Notes: generated by a model from the letters alone, not told the origin. DNA of 64,000 nucleotides from Larix kaempferi (GCA_027924585.1 BSBM01000076.1:3858501-3922500), one strand, 5' to 3'. Shown: positions 42,901-55,099, numbered from the stretch's first letter. Numbers and translations: made by a program.

Positions 42901-44596
42901 GGGTTTGTGAGATTTTGATTTTAAAAAATGGCTTAAATAAAAGTGCTATATATTCTCTGAAGAAATCGTCTAAGTTAGCAAATAAGATGCTATAGAATGT
43001 AAAGTGGTTTTCGTTGTGTTTCTAAACTAGGGTTTGTGAACCTGTTTAGTCATAACTTATGTAAAGTATATTCTGAAAATGAACTTTCAAGTAATATAGG
43101 TTTGGTTCTAAGTCTGTGAATAAAGAGTTTGCAAAACGGAAACAAAAGAGGAAAATGATACTTATAGTTTCTATTATCTATTGAATACAATAACTATCAG
43201 CAATAGATTATCTATATGACCTTCCTTATCTATTTGATTTAGATAAAATTTATATATATAAAAACAAAATAGAATAAGAAATGAGAACAGTGTGTAAGCA
43301 TATGTAATAGGAAAACTGGGGAATATAGGATGACTGTGAAATGCTTTTGTTTACAGCATGTAAATAATGATAATAATACTGCTTTAATTTTATGCTATAG
43401 TATACATATGGTTTGTCTATTTTCATTCGAATACTGCACAAATTAATAGAATGAACAATCTATAATGTGTATACACAGAGAAGAGAACAATACATATATT
43501 GTATGAAACACTACAGTAATTTATAATCTTCTAGATTTATCAAATAAATGCTGTTACTGTTTAGTATAGGGCTGAGATGAAAAAAAATTCAATCATTGTT
43601 TTATCTATTTGAATCAATGGCATTTGCCTATCCTCTAATCTATTTTTAATTTGCGTATCTCTACTAGAGTACGATGCTTCAAAACAGCATGTGGAAAAAT
43701 AGAGGTATTGGTTTATCAATTCAACTTCAACATTAAACTTAAACATTCAGACTTAAAACAATTTCTAGGATTAGATTCTTTTTCGAAAACAAATAAACAG
43801 AAAATACTAGTTAAATAGAACATAATTATTTACTGTGAACAAGTTAGAAAAACTATAGAACCTGGGAAAAATATGTAGGGCAACAAACAACCCAAGAAGA
43901 CTGTTCCACCCAACAAATTCTAGAAAACAGTCAAGTACTGTGTTAGGACCCCCGACCCTATTCACTGAACCACCAGGAGGAAGAAACTCAGGAATGAGGA
44001 CTTCTTCTTGCTATAGCAATTCACTTTTGAATCTTCAATAGATAGAAATCCAATAGACTTGCACCAACATTTCTGATTTCTCTCAACAATAATGCAGACT
44101 CAAGATTACAGTCACCACTAACCTCCCTATTTCAATCTCTCTTGTAATCACTTGATTCACAAGAGGAAAATATTCTGCAGAAATATTGATTAAGAGTTGC
44201 CTACTCAATTTGAATTTGCCTTTATAGGCTGCCTAGGCCTTTTTAGATGTTACTGGGTCATTAAATGAGCTTCCTGCTCACTCCCTCCACCTGGGGGATA
44301 ATGCCCTATTTTTAGGGGTAGTTGTCCCATAACCAACAACTAGTGGGGTGATGTAATTGCTGCCATGTGTCCCATACTTTCCAACAGCTTCCATTCCTCC
44401 TAGTGTGTCAATGAACACTCATTCAACAGTCCTCTTGGGTGTTTGTCTCCTAATTAATTTATTTAAATAATAATATTCAGTAATTACATTCATCCATGAT
44501 CAAAACTGATCATAATTACAAAACTTTGTAATTTAAATTAACATAAAGTATTTTTGCAAATAAAATAATAATTCCCAGAAATTTGGGTAGGTGACA
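39944..44596 (-). repeat. Gypsy 5' LTR (right), 4653 bp
   Basis: Matches the left LTR from TGTAACATCTCG to GTAGGTGACA with scattered substitutions and small indels. It is followed by target bases AACGT. It carries the promoter copy for the element. No independent insertion was noticed within either LTR. Confidence 0.93.
44219..44226 (-). promoter_or_regulatory. TATA box in the Gypsy 5' LTR
   Basis: Minus strand CCTATAAAGGC, about 370 bp into the LTR. This would give a short U3 and a very long R-U5 leader of over 4 kb. The same box is at 34696-34703 in the other LTR. Confidence 0.5.
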
Positions 44597-45814
44597 AACG
44601 TCCTCAACCAACTCTAGGGAGAAATGAATGATTGGGCACAAAAGTCAACATGGGTAGTTGAGGGTTCATGGGTTCTCTCATTGACACTCGGCTTGATGTG
44701 ATTGGCTCGAGGGTTTGAATATTCCCCTCCCAATTCCTTGTAAACATCATTCCCACATCTCTTGTTGCATTGCATAGCTAGTTGTGGGCATTTATATTAA
44801 AATGCATATTTACAATTTCCATGGCTCACTAGCACATGGGTAGCATAATATCAAATTCTTTCCTCTTCAAGGTCGAGTGTTCACTAGCAGGGCCTTGGCC
44901 TTGAGCTCCATGCTAGGAATCATACATAATATGCATACAATATTTACATTATAGCACAAAATATCATAAGGGTCAAAATGGGGGTATGACACTCATGAAG
45001 AGAGGGCATGTCACTAGCAGGATCTGAACCATAGTGGAGAGGATAACATTTATCTTCTCAACCACTTGAGATAGACGCAATTGACAAATTTAGAATGGTT
45101 TAATATTAAATAATCTTAAAACTAAGTGCAATACACCTTATTTAATCTTCTTTTTTGAAGTCGGGATCCCACCCATTGGGAGGTAGACTATGATCAAGTA
45201 CTTAATGTATGAGCATTAACTAATTTATATGAATAATGAAGCTTCCTATAATTTCTTTAAACATTAATAAAAGTCACTCAAGGATAAAAAAAGGTTGAAC
45301 TAGCGATGCGAATTCTTGGTTAAACCATTGGGAACAATGGAGGATGACACCCTCCTTAGAATCAATATTGCTAAAAACACTATCATAACTAAGTTTAAAT
45401 ATAGTATGAGGCTGGATAGGGAACTGAGTATAAGAGAAAGTTGAATTACTACAAAAAAACATTCGCCCCGTGTTCAAAAACATTTACTTTGTGTTGTTGC
45501 TAGTTTAATAAATAAATAGTTATTGCAAAGTTGAAAACAAATTCTGTGAGCTTCATAGTGAAATTGGATGTTGGACAAGACCTAAAACACCTTGGCATGA
45601 ATGAATTTGGAAAAATTGTGAGACAATTTCCATAACTTATTAACCCACAAAAATCAAAGGGAACATATAAATTTCATTTTTAAGATATTTGATCATAGAA
45701 ACAACATGATAAATGAAAGTATTTAATTTAAAGTATAGATCTGAAAATCCAAACATGGTCTTAATGGATATAGTAATCATCATCGATACACAATGGAACA
45801 TACACAAACAATCT
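44597..45814. other. Unassigned stretch right of the Gypsy element
   Basis: No gene recognised; AT-rich, with scattered short frames. ATTACTACAAAAAAACATTCG at about 45445 looks somewhat like a CACTA end but has no partner. Confidence 0.4.
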
Positions 45815-46010
45815 CAAAGCGGTTGGATCCATTGGTGTGGTGAGAGGAGTCTTTCACCAATGTGTAAGGTTCAATTCCCATGAGAGCTTTTCTAGAGTCA
45901 TGGTATCACATTGAGGTAGTGGTCAAATGTGTAGTTGCACCTAGAGATATTATATTAAATGATCTCATGACTCATGCACATAAAATTGGATCAAATCTCA
46001 ACCACCACGT
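45815..46010 (+). mobile_element. Candidate tRNA-derived SINE
   Basis: GCGGTTGGATCCATTGGTGTGG (about 45819-45840) can act as box A, and GGTTCAATTCC (45868-45878) is a good box B (consensus GGTTCGANTCC), about 40 bp apart as in tRNA genes. The head does not fold into a proper cloverleaf, so it is not a tRNA gene. The 3' border is unclear. Confidence 0.4.
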
Positions 46011-46299
46011 TCTTTAATTTGTGGGTTTGCACAGTTGATTTCAATGCACTATTTTAAGATAGAATTCATTGCGAGGTCTCTAGTTCTAGTCTCATCATAG
46101 GTTTGTTTCTTGGTAATTTTTGGTGGTACGTTGAGCCACTCTCCATCCACATTTTTTGTTGGAGAAGGGGGGATATTACAAGGTTTTCTAGATTCTAAGG
46201 AAAATCTTGTTGGATTTCTCCCTCTTCCGCCTTTTCCAAGGAAAACCTCGTGGGATCCCCACCTCTTCATGAAATATTTAGATAGAGGGTGGATCACCT

Positions 46300-46417
46300 T
46301 CCAACTACAATAGTGGACAGTACCCTTGAGACACTCAACTAGATCTGAACTTGTGACTTAAGGCCGCCCCATTGACAACATGCCTTAGGTGGATGGATGA
46401 ACTTATTGAGCTAACCC
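46300..46417 (-). mobile_element. Second candidate tRNA-derived SINE head
   Basis: The minus strand begins GGGTTAGCTCAATAAGTTC (box A-like TAGCTCAATAAG, compare TRGCNNAGYNGG). CAAGTTCAGATCTAG at about 46340-46354 resembles box B (GTTCRAATC). Further down the minus strand, 46300-46030 may be its body. Degenerate. Confidence 0.35.
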
Positions 46418-46849
46418 ATAGGGGGGTTTCTTGGAGTGTGTGTGTATATTCTAAGAAAAAAGTGTGTGTGTGTTTGAAGAAAAACGTTTTATTAATATTA
46501 ATTTCTCGCTAAAATGGTGACATTACATTTAGCAAGTGTTTAGTGACAACCAAAAACAATTGTTAGCAATGCTTGATATCTTATGTTTAGATAAGGTTTG
46601 TATCATTATCTTTGTTTATCAATTCATTGATTAGACAAACCTTAAAGATGCTTATATCTACAATTTTTCCTGAGAATAAACCAGAAAATGATAAAAAACA
46701 TTTGCAATTGAACACCTACAATCTAGATAGTTTGAAATCAACTAAAGAATAGAAGATGATTATTCAAATGATTGATACTAGGAAGGATCGAGTTGACCGC
46801 ATCTTGAACCTCATTGATACCAAGAAAACCTGCCTGACTATCGATTGTA

Positions 46850-47110
46850 TATTTAGATGATCCATTTGCTAAGATAATTAATTCTTTAAATTTGAGTGCA
46901 TGAACATGGAGCATGAGACAAAACTAGAGCTTCAAGTCTTCACATGTTCAATGAGATGTTGAATTCTAATATTATAGTTTCTAGTTTAACCAGAAGCCGA
47001 ACCCACAACTAGCTTGGAGTCCTTAAATATCTGAATATATCTCATGTCGATGTCAACATCTAAGCCTTCCAAAATCAAGATGACCTTAGTATTTGCTTGT
47101 TACTTCCATA
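46850..47110 (-). pseudogene. LINE RNase H domain (DUF4283-type LINE)
   Basis: NTKVILILEGLDVDIDMRYI, QIFKDSKLVVGSASG and NIRIQHLIEHVKT fit plant LINE RNase H (NNxAExxALLxGL..., VxGDSxLVI...). The catalytic E of A-E and the G of GDS are changed (K-V, K-D-S), so it is inactive. Confidence 0.65.
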
Positions 47111-47349
47111 ACCAAATCCACCTGGAAAGGAAAAGTAATGAAGATCTCTAAAATAGAGGAGTCACCCGACTATACACAGGTTTGAATTTCTAGTTGAATA
47201 TCCATAAAAAAACCCAATGCCTCCCTTTGTCATTTTCCAACATTCCAAGATGTCTTGGAGCCTTCTTTATCACCTCAATCCTCAAACCCTTATAAGAGCA
47301 TTGAGTTTTGAAGTAAAATTGCAATGGATATAAATTTAGATCCTTGAAG

Positions 47350-47690
47350 ATCATACCATTCCTTGATAGTCATATGGCCTAGCAAACTATAAAAGGAAGA
47401 TGTTTGTGCTCCATAACCAACCTATCCTCTAGGGATGCTTTGAGTTCTTCTTTTATGTATTCTCATTCCCAAAACCCTTCCTCTAACATCACGAAATTTG
47501 CTAATTCCTAGACCTCTTTAGAATAATGACAACCTACTAGCAAATAGCATATATCCTTTATCGTACACTTAGATAATGGATCAATGCTTGGCCCCACAAA
47601 TGATCATTTCATGAATATAACGTAGGTGCGTACTTTGTTGCATAGGGCCATCCACATAAAAAGACTCATTTTTAGTGGGGCTTTGATGTG
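47350..47690 (-). pseudogene. LINE zf-RVT segment
   Basis: KMSLFMWMALCNKVRTYV, GPSIDPLSKCTIKDICYLLV then GCHYSKEV, and later IVC-AI-LSRNGMIFKDL. This is the zinc-binding region after plant LINE reverse transcriptases (W..l...K......GPS.CP.C....E...HLL..C). Stops replace some codons. Confidence 0.65.
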
Positions 47691-48599
47691 TCAAATCTTG
47701 GACCACCATCACTTTTCTTCAATCACCTAACCTTCAAAACATTGTCGTGTATCCTAATTTCAGTGTCTATCTACCTCATGCAGTGTTTTTGGACCAAACT
47801 AGAGGATCCTCTTCATCATGAATTTTAACAAAATTAGAATTCAACCTTTGAATATAACTAGACCATTCCAATGCTCGATCTCTCATCATAGAAATTCCTT
47901 CTATCAACTTCTATAGTTCTCTCCACAAATTAGTAGCAATGCTTGGAACCTGTGCATTAGAAAAAAAAAGGAGGTTGTTGTGTCTAATATTATGAATCAA
48001 TCCATTGGATATATTGTATGCATTGTTGTATTCAATCCAAGGGTCAATTCCAATGCGAATTTTAATCCCATTTCCAATTTTCTACATTAGTCAGTTACTA
48101 CCAACGAGATTGATAGAACTAAATATTTTCGATTATAGAGGCATTATGGTTAATGAGCCTTCTTGAAAGGGGTTCTAATCCATTCTTCAAGAGTGAGAGG
48201 ATATACATACTTATGTATTAACATCCTCTATAACATGCCCTTTCTAGTTAATAATATCCAAAGGATTTTAGTAATGAACACCTTTCCAAACTGCAAAATA
48301 TTCTTGAGATCCCAACCCTTGATATTTTTTGGCATTACTAGTCTGCCCCATCTCACAAGAGCCATGCTTTCCTTCTCGTTTTTCTAGTCCAAAGAAAACT
48401 AAACGTATTTTTTATTATGTTATTGAGAATCCCTTTAGAAATGTATTGAAGAGAGTGTTAATGCACCAACGTGGGCTCTAGGACTTGTTTCACTAAAGTT
48501 AACTTCCCGCCATGATAAATCCATTTGGTATATCACGGGGAAATTCTTATTTTCAATGTCACCATAGAGCCATAACCAGTCATGGAAATCATACTAATT

Positions 48600-49860
48600 T
48601 TCCTTTAGGTGAAAACCTAGATATTCGAGTCCTCGGAGAAAATTGATTCATTGAAAAGGTAGGAAACCCTTGATGGCATTACCTTTCCCTTGTGCAAAAT
48701 AATGAAAAGAAATGTAAGATATATTTTCATTCACATCCATATCAGTAGCTTTACAATACAAATTAAGGAATTGGTGGAAAATTCAATCATCTTTGATGGG
48801 ACCATCTTCAAAGGGAAATAAATCATCAATGAACAAAAAATGGGCTAAACTTATGTTATGAACCAGTGTTATCCATTTGACGATTTCATTAGATGTCTCA
48901 TAAGTATTAGTAGGAATATACTAGCAATGAGAGGACATACTTGCCTCAATCCTTTGGAGGGATCGATGAAATAAATAACAAAAACATTAATGAGCAATGA
49001 AAAGGAAACATAAGAGTAACAAATTTCCACCCAATTAAAAAAATCACAATTAAATCCAACATGCAACATCATCAATCTAGTAGAAAGCTTCCTTACCTCG
49101 ATGCAATGGAGTCCTTTCTTACTGATACTTATTGCTTCATGGATTTTCCTATCATTTATGACTTCAAAATATTCATGAAAGATATTAGGTGTTAGCACAT
49201 TTTAAATCCTTCTAAGTATTACCTTGGCAATGATCTTATAAACAACATTACACAGAGATTTAGGTCAAATCGTCAAAGGTCTCAGGATGATCCTTTCTAT
49301 GTATCATAGAAAGAAGATCGTGTCCATGGAACCCAAATATTTTTAACATCTATATTTTCACAGTTAGCCATAACTGTGGTATATCTTTTGGATATGAACC
49401 GTGTTGGAGTTTAGAAATGTCCCAATGCTTCGAATTGACACTCCACCCAAAAATTTACCAATTTTCTTTGATTTTTCTACCACTTTCAAAATATCATCCG
49501 CCAACAATTCAAATAGTCCAGAAAATAATTTGATAGGACAACCATCTAGCCCACGGATCTTGTATTTTAGAAATGATTCTATAACCCCTTCAATTTCAAC
49601 CAAATAAATTTCATCCATTAGCTCATGGTTTTGCACATGATTCACTAGTGTAGGGAAGAGGGAATACATCTTATTTTTTTTTCCATATTGGCTTTAGAAA
49701 GTTCCTTAATTAACATTTTCAAGTGATTGGTTCCTACCTCAACACTATCTTTAAACTTGGTGACAAATTCACCCTCTTCATTTTTTATGTTCCAAATGGC
49801 ATTTCGGTTCTTTTTCATTTTCACACAGTTCTTAACTTTTTTGTTTGGTTTTATCACCTT
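48600..49860 (-). pseudogene. LINE reverse transcriptase (DUF4283-type LINE)
   Basis: IRGLDGCPIKLFSGLFELL (compare SPGPDGFxxxFF), DPSKGLRQVCPLIASIF (SxGLRQGCPLSP with G to V) and LAHFLFIDDLFPFEDG (the F-x-D-D active site as FIDD), then LNLYCKATDMDVN. Frames change at least four times. It would copy LINE RNA at the nicked target in an intact element. Confidence 0.8.
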
Positions 49861-50399
49861 GGGTCAACCATATAGCTCTACTCTTCTACCACTATTTGGA
49901 TTCCTCCCAGTCCATAATCTCTTATTTGTTGGATTTGATTCTCTTATAGTAATCTAGTATTATTCTAATAATATTCCACTCACATTGGCTCTTAACAAGC
50001 CTATTGTCTCCTCTCCAATTTTCAAAATATGACTTCATAAATCATTGTATTTTATCTTGTCCCATTCAATAGTTCTCTTCTATACTCTTTTTAGGTTATC
50101 ACTAAATTGGAACATATCAATGTCTTCAAGACCCACATCATAATGCTTCAACTAATACTGAACTAACTGTGAGCATTCCATGTCGTTAAGAAAAAAGAGA
50201 TTAAACTCAAATGGTCCAAGGGGTTTGTCCTCAACCCTCCCAATTTGGAGAAAAAATGGGACATAATGAAACACTCCTCCCTCTCGAATCCATGTTCTAG
50301 ATATTTTTTCTTCAACAATTACATTTTCATCCTAAAGGAAACCATTTAATAATTTTGAAATCCCCGCAATTTATCAATTATTTTTCCTATTAGGATTAC

Positions 50400-50770
50400 G
50401 GATTAAGTGTTCTAAGTCACAAAGGATCAATTCCTCCATCTTATGGAGCAAAATATTAGTGAGGGGATCCATTCTTCCATTCCTCCTCCACACGTCACCT
50501 CGACATAAAATGAAATTCATGTTCCCTCCCACAATGAAATTATCATTCCTTACTACAATATCATAAAAGGAAACATGCCAAAATTATTTCCTTGTATGAA
50601 AGGTCCCATGCATGTTGACGAAACCAGATAATTTACCTAACTCATGCGAATATAGTTTTGCACAAATTGTTGAAGGAATAAAAGTGGTGTTCCTAGAGAC
50701 ATTTACTATTCCAACACCAATCCTCCAAATTTCTCTTCAACACTGATAGACTAAAAAATCTAATGAGGGT
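50400..50770 (-). pseudogene. LINE endonuclease remnant
   Basis: RNTTFIPSTICAKLYSHELG, KLSGFVNMHGTFHTRK, VRNDNFIVGGNMNFIL (GGDMN/GGDFN motif with D to N) and RMDPLTNILLHK. These fit the C-terminal half of a LINE endonuclease. The N-terminal catalytic Glu region could not be found. Confidence 0.65.
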
Positions 50771-51239
50771 TTGTAGACAACAAAATACACTTGGCCTTGC
50801 TACCTCTAAAATAGTTTGGGATTAACACCTCTGACTTGTGTACACTAACCATAAGTTATGGATCCTTAAAAGTTTGAACCCACAGGAACTCATTTGGTTT
50901 CTTATTTTTTTTCTAAGATTCATCCCTATTTTGAATAACATCTACAAAGGTTAAGGCCTTATCCCTAGGTCTAACTTCTTTGTAATTTCTATGATGACCG
51001 ACCATCATCCTATTATCTTGGAAAATATATAAGTTATCTCTCTTCGTAGGGATATGAATGGACTTAAATTCCATAGCTATACCCCTCATAATTCTACCAA
51101 CAATAATTGAAGTAGATTCCTCTATAGTTGGTTTCATAGACTTACCTTTAGGAATCATTGTTGAAAATCCTTACTATTTGGGAACTAGAGTGGATTCCTA
51201 TCTTTGACTTCCTTTATCCTTTTGGTCCATAATCCTCTT

Positions 51240-51395
51240 CTAAGTCCTCATGTGGAATAAAGTTCTTGGCATAGGTTATTCGAAGATGTCTATAGTGATA
51301 GAAAATGGAGCATCTAAAGGGAAATTTGATGTTTTGGATTTCTTGTCTATATGGCCTTGTCCCAATTTGAATGTCAATTTCATCTAGTATCTCAT
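51240..51395 (-). pseudogene. LINE ORF1 zinc-knuckle remnant
   Basis: Reads ILDEIDIQIGTRPYRQEIQN, then IKFPFRCSIFYHYRHLRITY. Compare PFRCSICHxYGHLRxTC, the CCHC knuckle after DUF4283: two cysteines and the glycine are replaced (C to F, G to R, C to Y). It continues ORF1 on the far side of the solo LTR. Confidence 0.6.
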
Positions 51396-51403
51396 TGCCT
51401 AGG

Positions 51404-51962
51404 TGTTACAAAAATAGGATCGCAGAGAAATAAAAATAAAAAATATGCAAATATAAATCACATAAACACAATATAAGAGAGACACCAATATAACGTGGTT
51501 CACCCAAGATGGGCTATGTCCACACATAAATTTCCAATCCTTATTATTATACCATCCAATAAAATTAAGGGATACAACCTGCAGCACATCCACTACAATT
51601 TCCTCTTCACTCTCTCACAGTCTCTCTTACACAATCATAGATATCTTTACAATGCTACAATACATAGTCGTATTAAAATGCCTTCCTTTTAAAGAGCGAT
51701 TACCATGAAAAAATACTATGGAAATCCCAATACCATGGGCCCATAATTACCCATTATTGACCAAGTCATGACTATGAAATTACAACATTTTACAAGGCAT
51801 TTATTTCTGAAATTTTTGCTATGAGGGCACTGCCCCTGAACCCTCGCCAGGGGGGGCTCCCAAACTAGTCGCCCCCCCTGGACCCCCCATGGTGACTATT
51901 GTTTGGGGGAAATCCGCCCCAAACCCCCCGTCATGGACTGGGATCCAGACACGGCTAAAACA
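51404..51962. mobile_element. Solo LTR inserted in LINE ORF1
   Basis: 559 bp, starting TGTTACAAAAATAGG and ending GGCTAAAACA on the + strand (TGTTTTAGCC...TTTTTGTAACA on the minus strand, the likelier reading direction). AACGTGGTTCACCCAAGATG near 51492 is a phrase common near plant LTR ends. ORF1 reading lies on both sides. Flanks are CTAGG and CTACC, so the target duplication is imperfect or absent. No internal region remains, as after LTR-LTR recombination. Confidence 0.65.
51847..51881. other. GC-rich perfect hairpin in the solo LTR
   Basis: CCAGGGGGGG (51847-51856) and CCCCCCCTGG (51872-51881) pair perfectly around a 15-base loop. Nearby CCCCCCATGG and CCCCAAACCCCCCG add further G-runs on the minus strand. 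Confidence 0.75.
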
Positions 51963-52437
51963 CTACCTCTGAATAAGGAATATTAGGCTCCACAACCAAC
52001 ACTAGGTTCATTTCCACACATATCTTATCCATGGAATTTTTTTCCAAATTCCTTATCTTTTCATTAATTTCCATAATCCTCTTAATCTTATTAACAATAA
52101 GGGTGAGATACTCTTCTAACCAAAAATTCAAAGGCATGAAATGAAGCTCAATCCATAGCAGTTGAATATCCACCCTTTCCATCATAGGATATAATAATGA
52201 GGTCCAATCTTTGAGTGATAAGATTAAGCTATCCCGGTACCATTTACCCCTTAGAATGGTTTTCTTTTCCTTAATATATTGGAAACAAGAAGTTATCCAA
52301 CCACAATCTAGGTGATGATAAATTGGGGAATATGCAAATTGATGCTTCCATACCTTGTTGGTCCTAATGCTCATAAATTTCCTTGATATTATTCTACCAT
52401 GGAATTTCCCTACTAGAATTATATCCTCATAAATCAC
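51955..52437 (-). pseudogene. LINE ORF1, DUF4283 domain
   Basis: Reads IILVGKFHGRIISRKFMSIR, YIKEKKTILRGKWYRD, IQLLWIELHFMPLNFWLEEY, LTLIVNKIKRIMEINEK, and ends ICVEMNLVLVVE. These follow the DUF4283 order (GKFxG...; GPW...; W(V/I)xLxxLPLxFW...; IGxxIG...; RICVExDL) found in RNA-binding ORF1 proteins of plant L1 elements. The reading stops at 51957, next to the solo LTR. Confidence 0.8.
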
Positions 52438-53349
52438 TACCTACTCCATTTCCACATATTGACCCATTATCAAATTCATATTTTCCAGTCTAAGTTTGAG
52501 ACACTTAGGTTTCCTCCTCTTCATTCTATCCAATGCATCTAAAATATTCCCTTCCTATTTGATCACCTTCCATACAAAGTATTTACACCCTTAAGAGGGT
52601 TCCTCATGAGCTACTATCTTCATTTAATCATTCTTCTATGATTTAAGGTTAGCCTTTAACCAACGTTCTATCTCCCATTCTCGAGTAACTTTATCTAATA
52701 CAATTTACAAATTCGATGGTAAGGCATAATGATTGTTCTGCATGGGCGGAGGAATAATTTTTTTATCCATTCCCTTTCCATGACTAACCAACCCTTATTT
52801 ATACCACATGTCATTTCCAATTAAACTCTTGACCTCTTCATCATTAGCACTATCCTTAAATATTGTGTTGGCTACCACTTTATTCTATGAGGTCAAATCA
52901 TCAGGGCATGGTGTTCAAGGAAGAACTGATGACATATTATAATAATATTGGTTTCAAATACATGAAATCCAAAATTTTCAAGTGTGATTGTACTTACCTT
53001 GACATGCATGAACACTCTTCATAAACCCTCGTTTCTCCATTTTCCATTCTCCTCATCTTTGAACCCTAGCTTCCTCTTCCATTTTAAGAAACCAATTCTA
53101 ATTACTAGTCAGGGATGAATAGAAATTACATGCCTCAAATGTATTTTGACACATAGATAGAGGTACTTTATCCACCCATAACAAAATTTCAAAAAATATA
53201 GGCGCTCTTTCAAACTGGTCCCACCCATAATATTTGAATCATATATTACACAACATAAAAAAGCATGGTTTGAGCTCTATCTAGCCACTTAAAACAAAAT
53301 AAAATATTTAAAAAGAAGATATGAAAATCATAAAGACATCATCATTGAA

Positions 53350-53730
53350 TTCTTTGAAATATATTGTACCGAATCCTACATGTTTACCTTCATTGGACAA
53401 CTTGTCCACTTCTTGATTCAACTCAAAAACATGAGTAAAAGAGATAAATCAAATGTTCCAACGACCTCCAACCAAAGCACACAACCAAACTTGAGATGTA
53501 CATTATGTAGAAAACCAACCCCTTTCATCAAAATTTATGACTAATGAGGACTCTGAATACACCTATAGGTTCTCTATCCCTCAATAAATTACACACTTTG
53601 GTAAAAGACACAGATATTTAATTTCAGCAAATTATTTGATTTGGGACCAATTCTACTTTTAAATTGAATACAATCTGCACCCAAGAGAAACAATACACCC
53701 CTAACACTACAAAAATATAGGTCTCGTTAT
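53350..53730 (-). pseudogene. LINE RNase H domain (second LINE)
   Basis: FKSRIGPKSNNLLKL (compare GxGSNNxAEL), YSESSLVINF (GDSxLVINW), FISFTHVFELNQEVDKLSNE (ISHVxRExNxxADxLSxxG). Frame changes between these motifs. Catalytic A-E and G-D-S are altered. The stretch includes the CACTACAAAAATATA word at 53705 discussed under rejected items. Confidence 0.65.
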
Positions 53731-54189
53731 GAAGTACCATAACAAATTCCATGAGATAGACTTAATAGTTAATATATTGTCAACCCTTCTAATAGGTTCA
53801 ATCATTATTTACATATTTATTGCTTGGATCCAAAGTACCCACTCACTATAAGTTGAATTGTAGGGTATTCAAACATGCCCCAAGAAAAATTTATCAACCC
53901 CCTTCATCAACCAAGTCATCATTGCTTTCACTGGACATGAAGTCATATTATTTATAAATGGATTGGCTAGGTAAGCCAAATTCCCAAACAAACAATACAT
54001 GGAAATGCTTTGGGAGCCTTTTTTCTCCTTCTTGTCCATCCATATTTTTAGACACTAATCTACGATAGATCCATACCAAACATTTTATACACTTGTATTT
54101 GCTTCATCCTCCTTCCAAAGTTGTTATTGATGATTATGATGGTTATTAACGTCCACTAAGACCAACTTTGGTACATCAGACATTAAAAA

Positions 54190-54500
54190 ATGGAAGGAAT
54201 CACTTGGTTTTCTTTAGAATTTTATTTTTGTTCTAAAAAAGATTTAAGAGAAGCATTCCTAAATCATCGTATATTTAAGAGAAGAGTTGAAAGGTTAGGA
54301 AGGTCAAATTGTAGAAAATATTTGAAATTGTGCTCTAATGTGGGTGTACACAATACATTCTATGAAAAATTGATTTTCATCTTCAACCCTCTTAGTTTCA
54401 CAAGGATGACAAATTCTTTCATCCCATGACGTTTTATGAATTGTCCAACACCCTTTTTCACTATGGATCCCGCGAGACTTTTTTCTTATTTTAGAAATGT
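54190..54500 (-). pseudogene. LINE zinc region (second LINE)
   Basis: Minus strand SRGIHSEKGCWTIHKTSWDE, RICHPCETKRVEDENQFFIE, CIVYTHIRAQF. It fits the post-RT zinc region (C..C....DE.HF..EC..Y...R). Cysteine and histidine ligands are partly kept. Confidence 0.6.
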
Positions 54501-55099
54501 TGATGTTCTTCTTTATGTTAGTTAAAACATAGAGTCACTTTTGATATTCTATATTGGGGTTGATCACCTCCTTAAAATATCTTAATTTTATCTTATTCTC
54601 TAGTTCTTTAACACACCACAACTTCTCCTTAAAATTAGATGTAATAATACTTTTATATTATTAGTATTTTGCAAAGTGACCTCTTCCTTGACTCCCTAAT
54701 GATTTAGCCAATACATGGCCTCTTTATGCCAACCTCACTTAAGTCGTGGGTTTTGACTAGAGTATGAACCAATGTTAGGAAGCGTCTTGTCTCCCATGTT
54801 TTTTTATCTTTTTCTTGTACATTAGGTACCTAGTTATAGCCATGTTCTCAATGGGGCATGGACTTGCTTCTATGAGGGAAATAGGATAGGGTCTATTGCC
54901 TTTAATTTTTAGATTATATGTTATAAAGTGCTTTTGTATTTTCTCCATCCCTTTGCAGGATTCTGTAGAGACATTGCAACCCTAAAATTCAAGAGTGATG
55001 AGAATCTCAAAGAGGAGTTTATTCTTGTCCCAAAGCCAAAGGTCTGTTTATTTACAACTATTTTCTAGTCCATAATAATCTTTTCAACCTCCCTTAATC

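Larger units (their letters stand above)
30419..44596 (-). mobile_element. Ty3/Gypsy chromovirus with 4.65 kb LTRs
   Basis: Minus-strand element of 14,178 bp. LTRs are 30419-35073 and 39944-44596, target duplication AATGT/AACGT (one change). Perfect tRNA-Met primer site and a purine tract are present. Gene order gag, protease, reverse transcriptase, RNase H, integrase, chromodomain-like tail defines a Gypsy chromovirus; very long LTRs would fit the Tekay/Del clade, which is an inference. The LTRs make up 66 percent of the element, longer than its 4.87 kb interior. Several stops, a frame slip in integrase and a changed catalytic residue mean it is inactive. The LTRs differ by a few percent in the stretches compared. 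Confidence 0.93.
46740..53090 (-). mobile_element. LINE (plant L1 type, DUF4283 ORF1, with RNase H), decayed
   Basis: Full module order on the minus strand: 5' leader near 53090; ORF1 with DUF4283 core (52437-51955) and zinc knuckle (about 51290); endonuclease (about 50770-50400); reverse transcriptase (49860-48600); zf-RVT (about 47690-47350); RNase H (about 47110-46850). A solo LTR (51404-51962) lies within ORF1. Many stops and shifts; inactive. Order and motifs match plant L1 elements that carry a C-terminal RNase H. Confidence 0.85.

Noticed and set aside
30419-44596. Pairs of small open frames repeated about 9.5 kb apart (for example 30629/40154 and 33725/43250)
   Set aside because: They are the same non-coding LTR sequence seen twice; no domain and no difference in constraint.
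45445-45470. ATTACTACAAAAAAACATTCG as a CACTA terminus
   Set aside because: First bases are not CACTA and no partner end was found.
45815-45890. A functional tRNA gene
   Set aside because: Only box-like motifs are present; acceptor and anticodon stems do not form.
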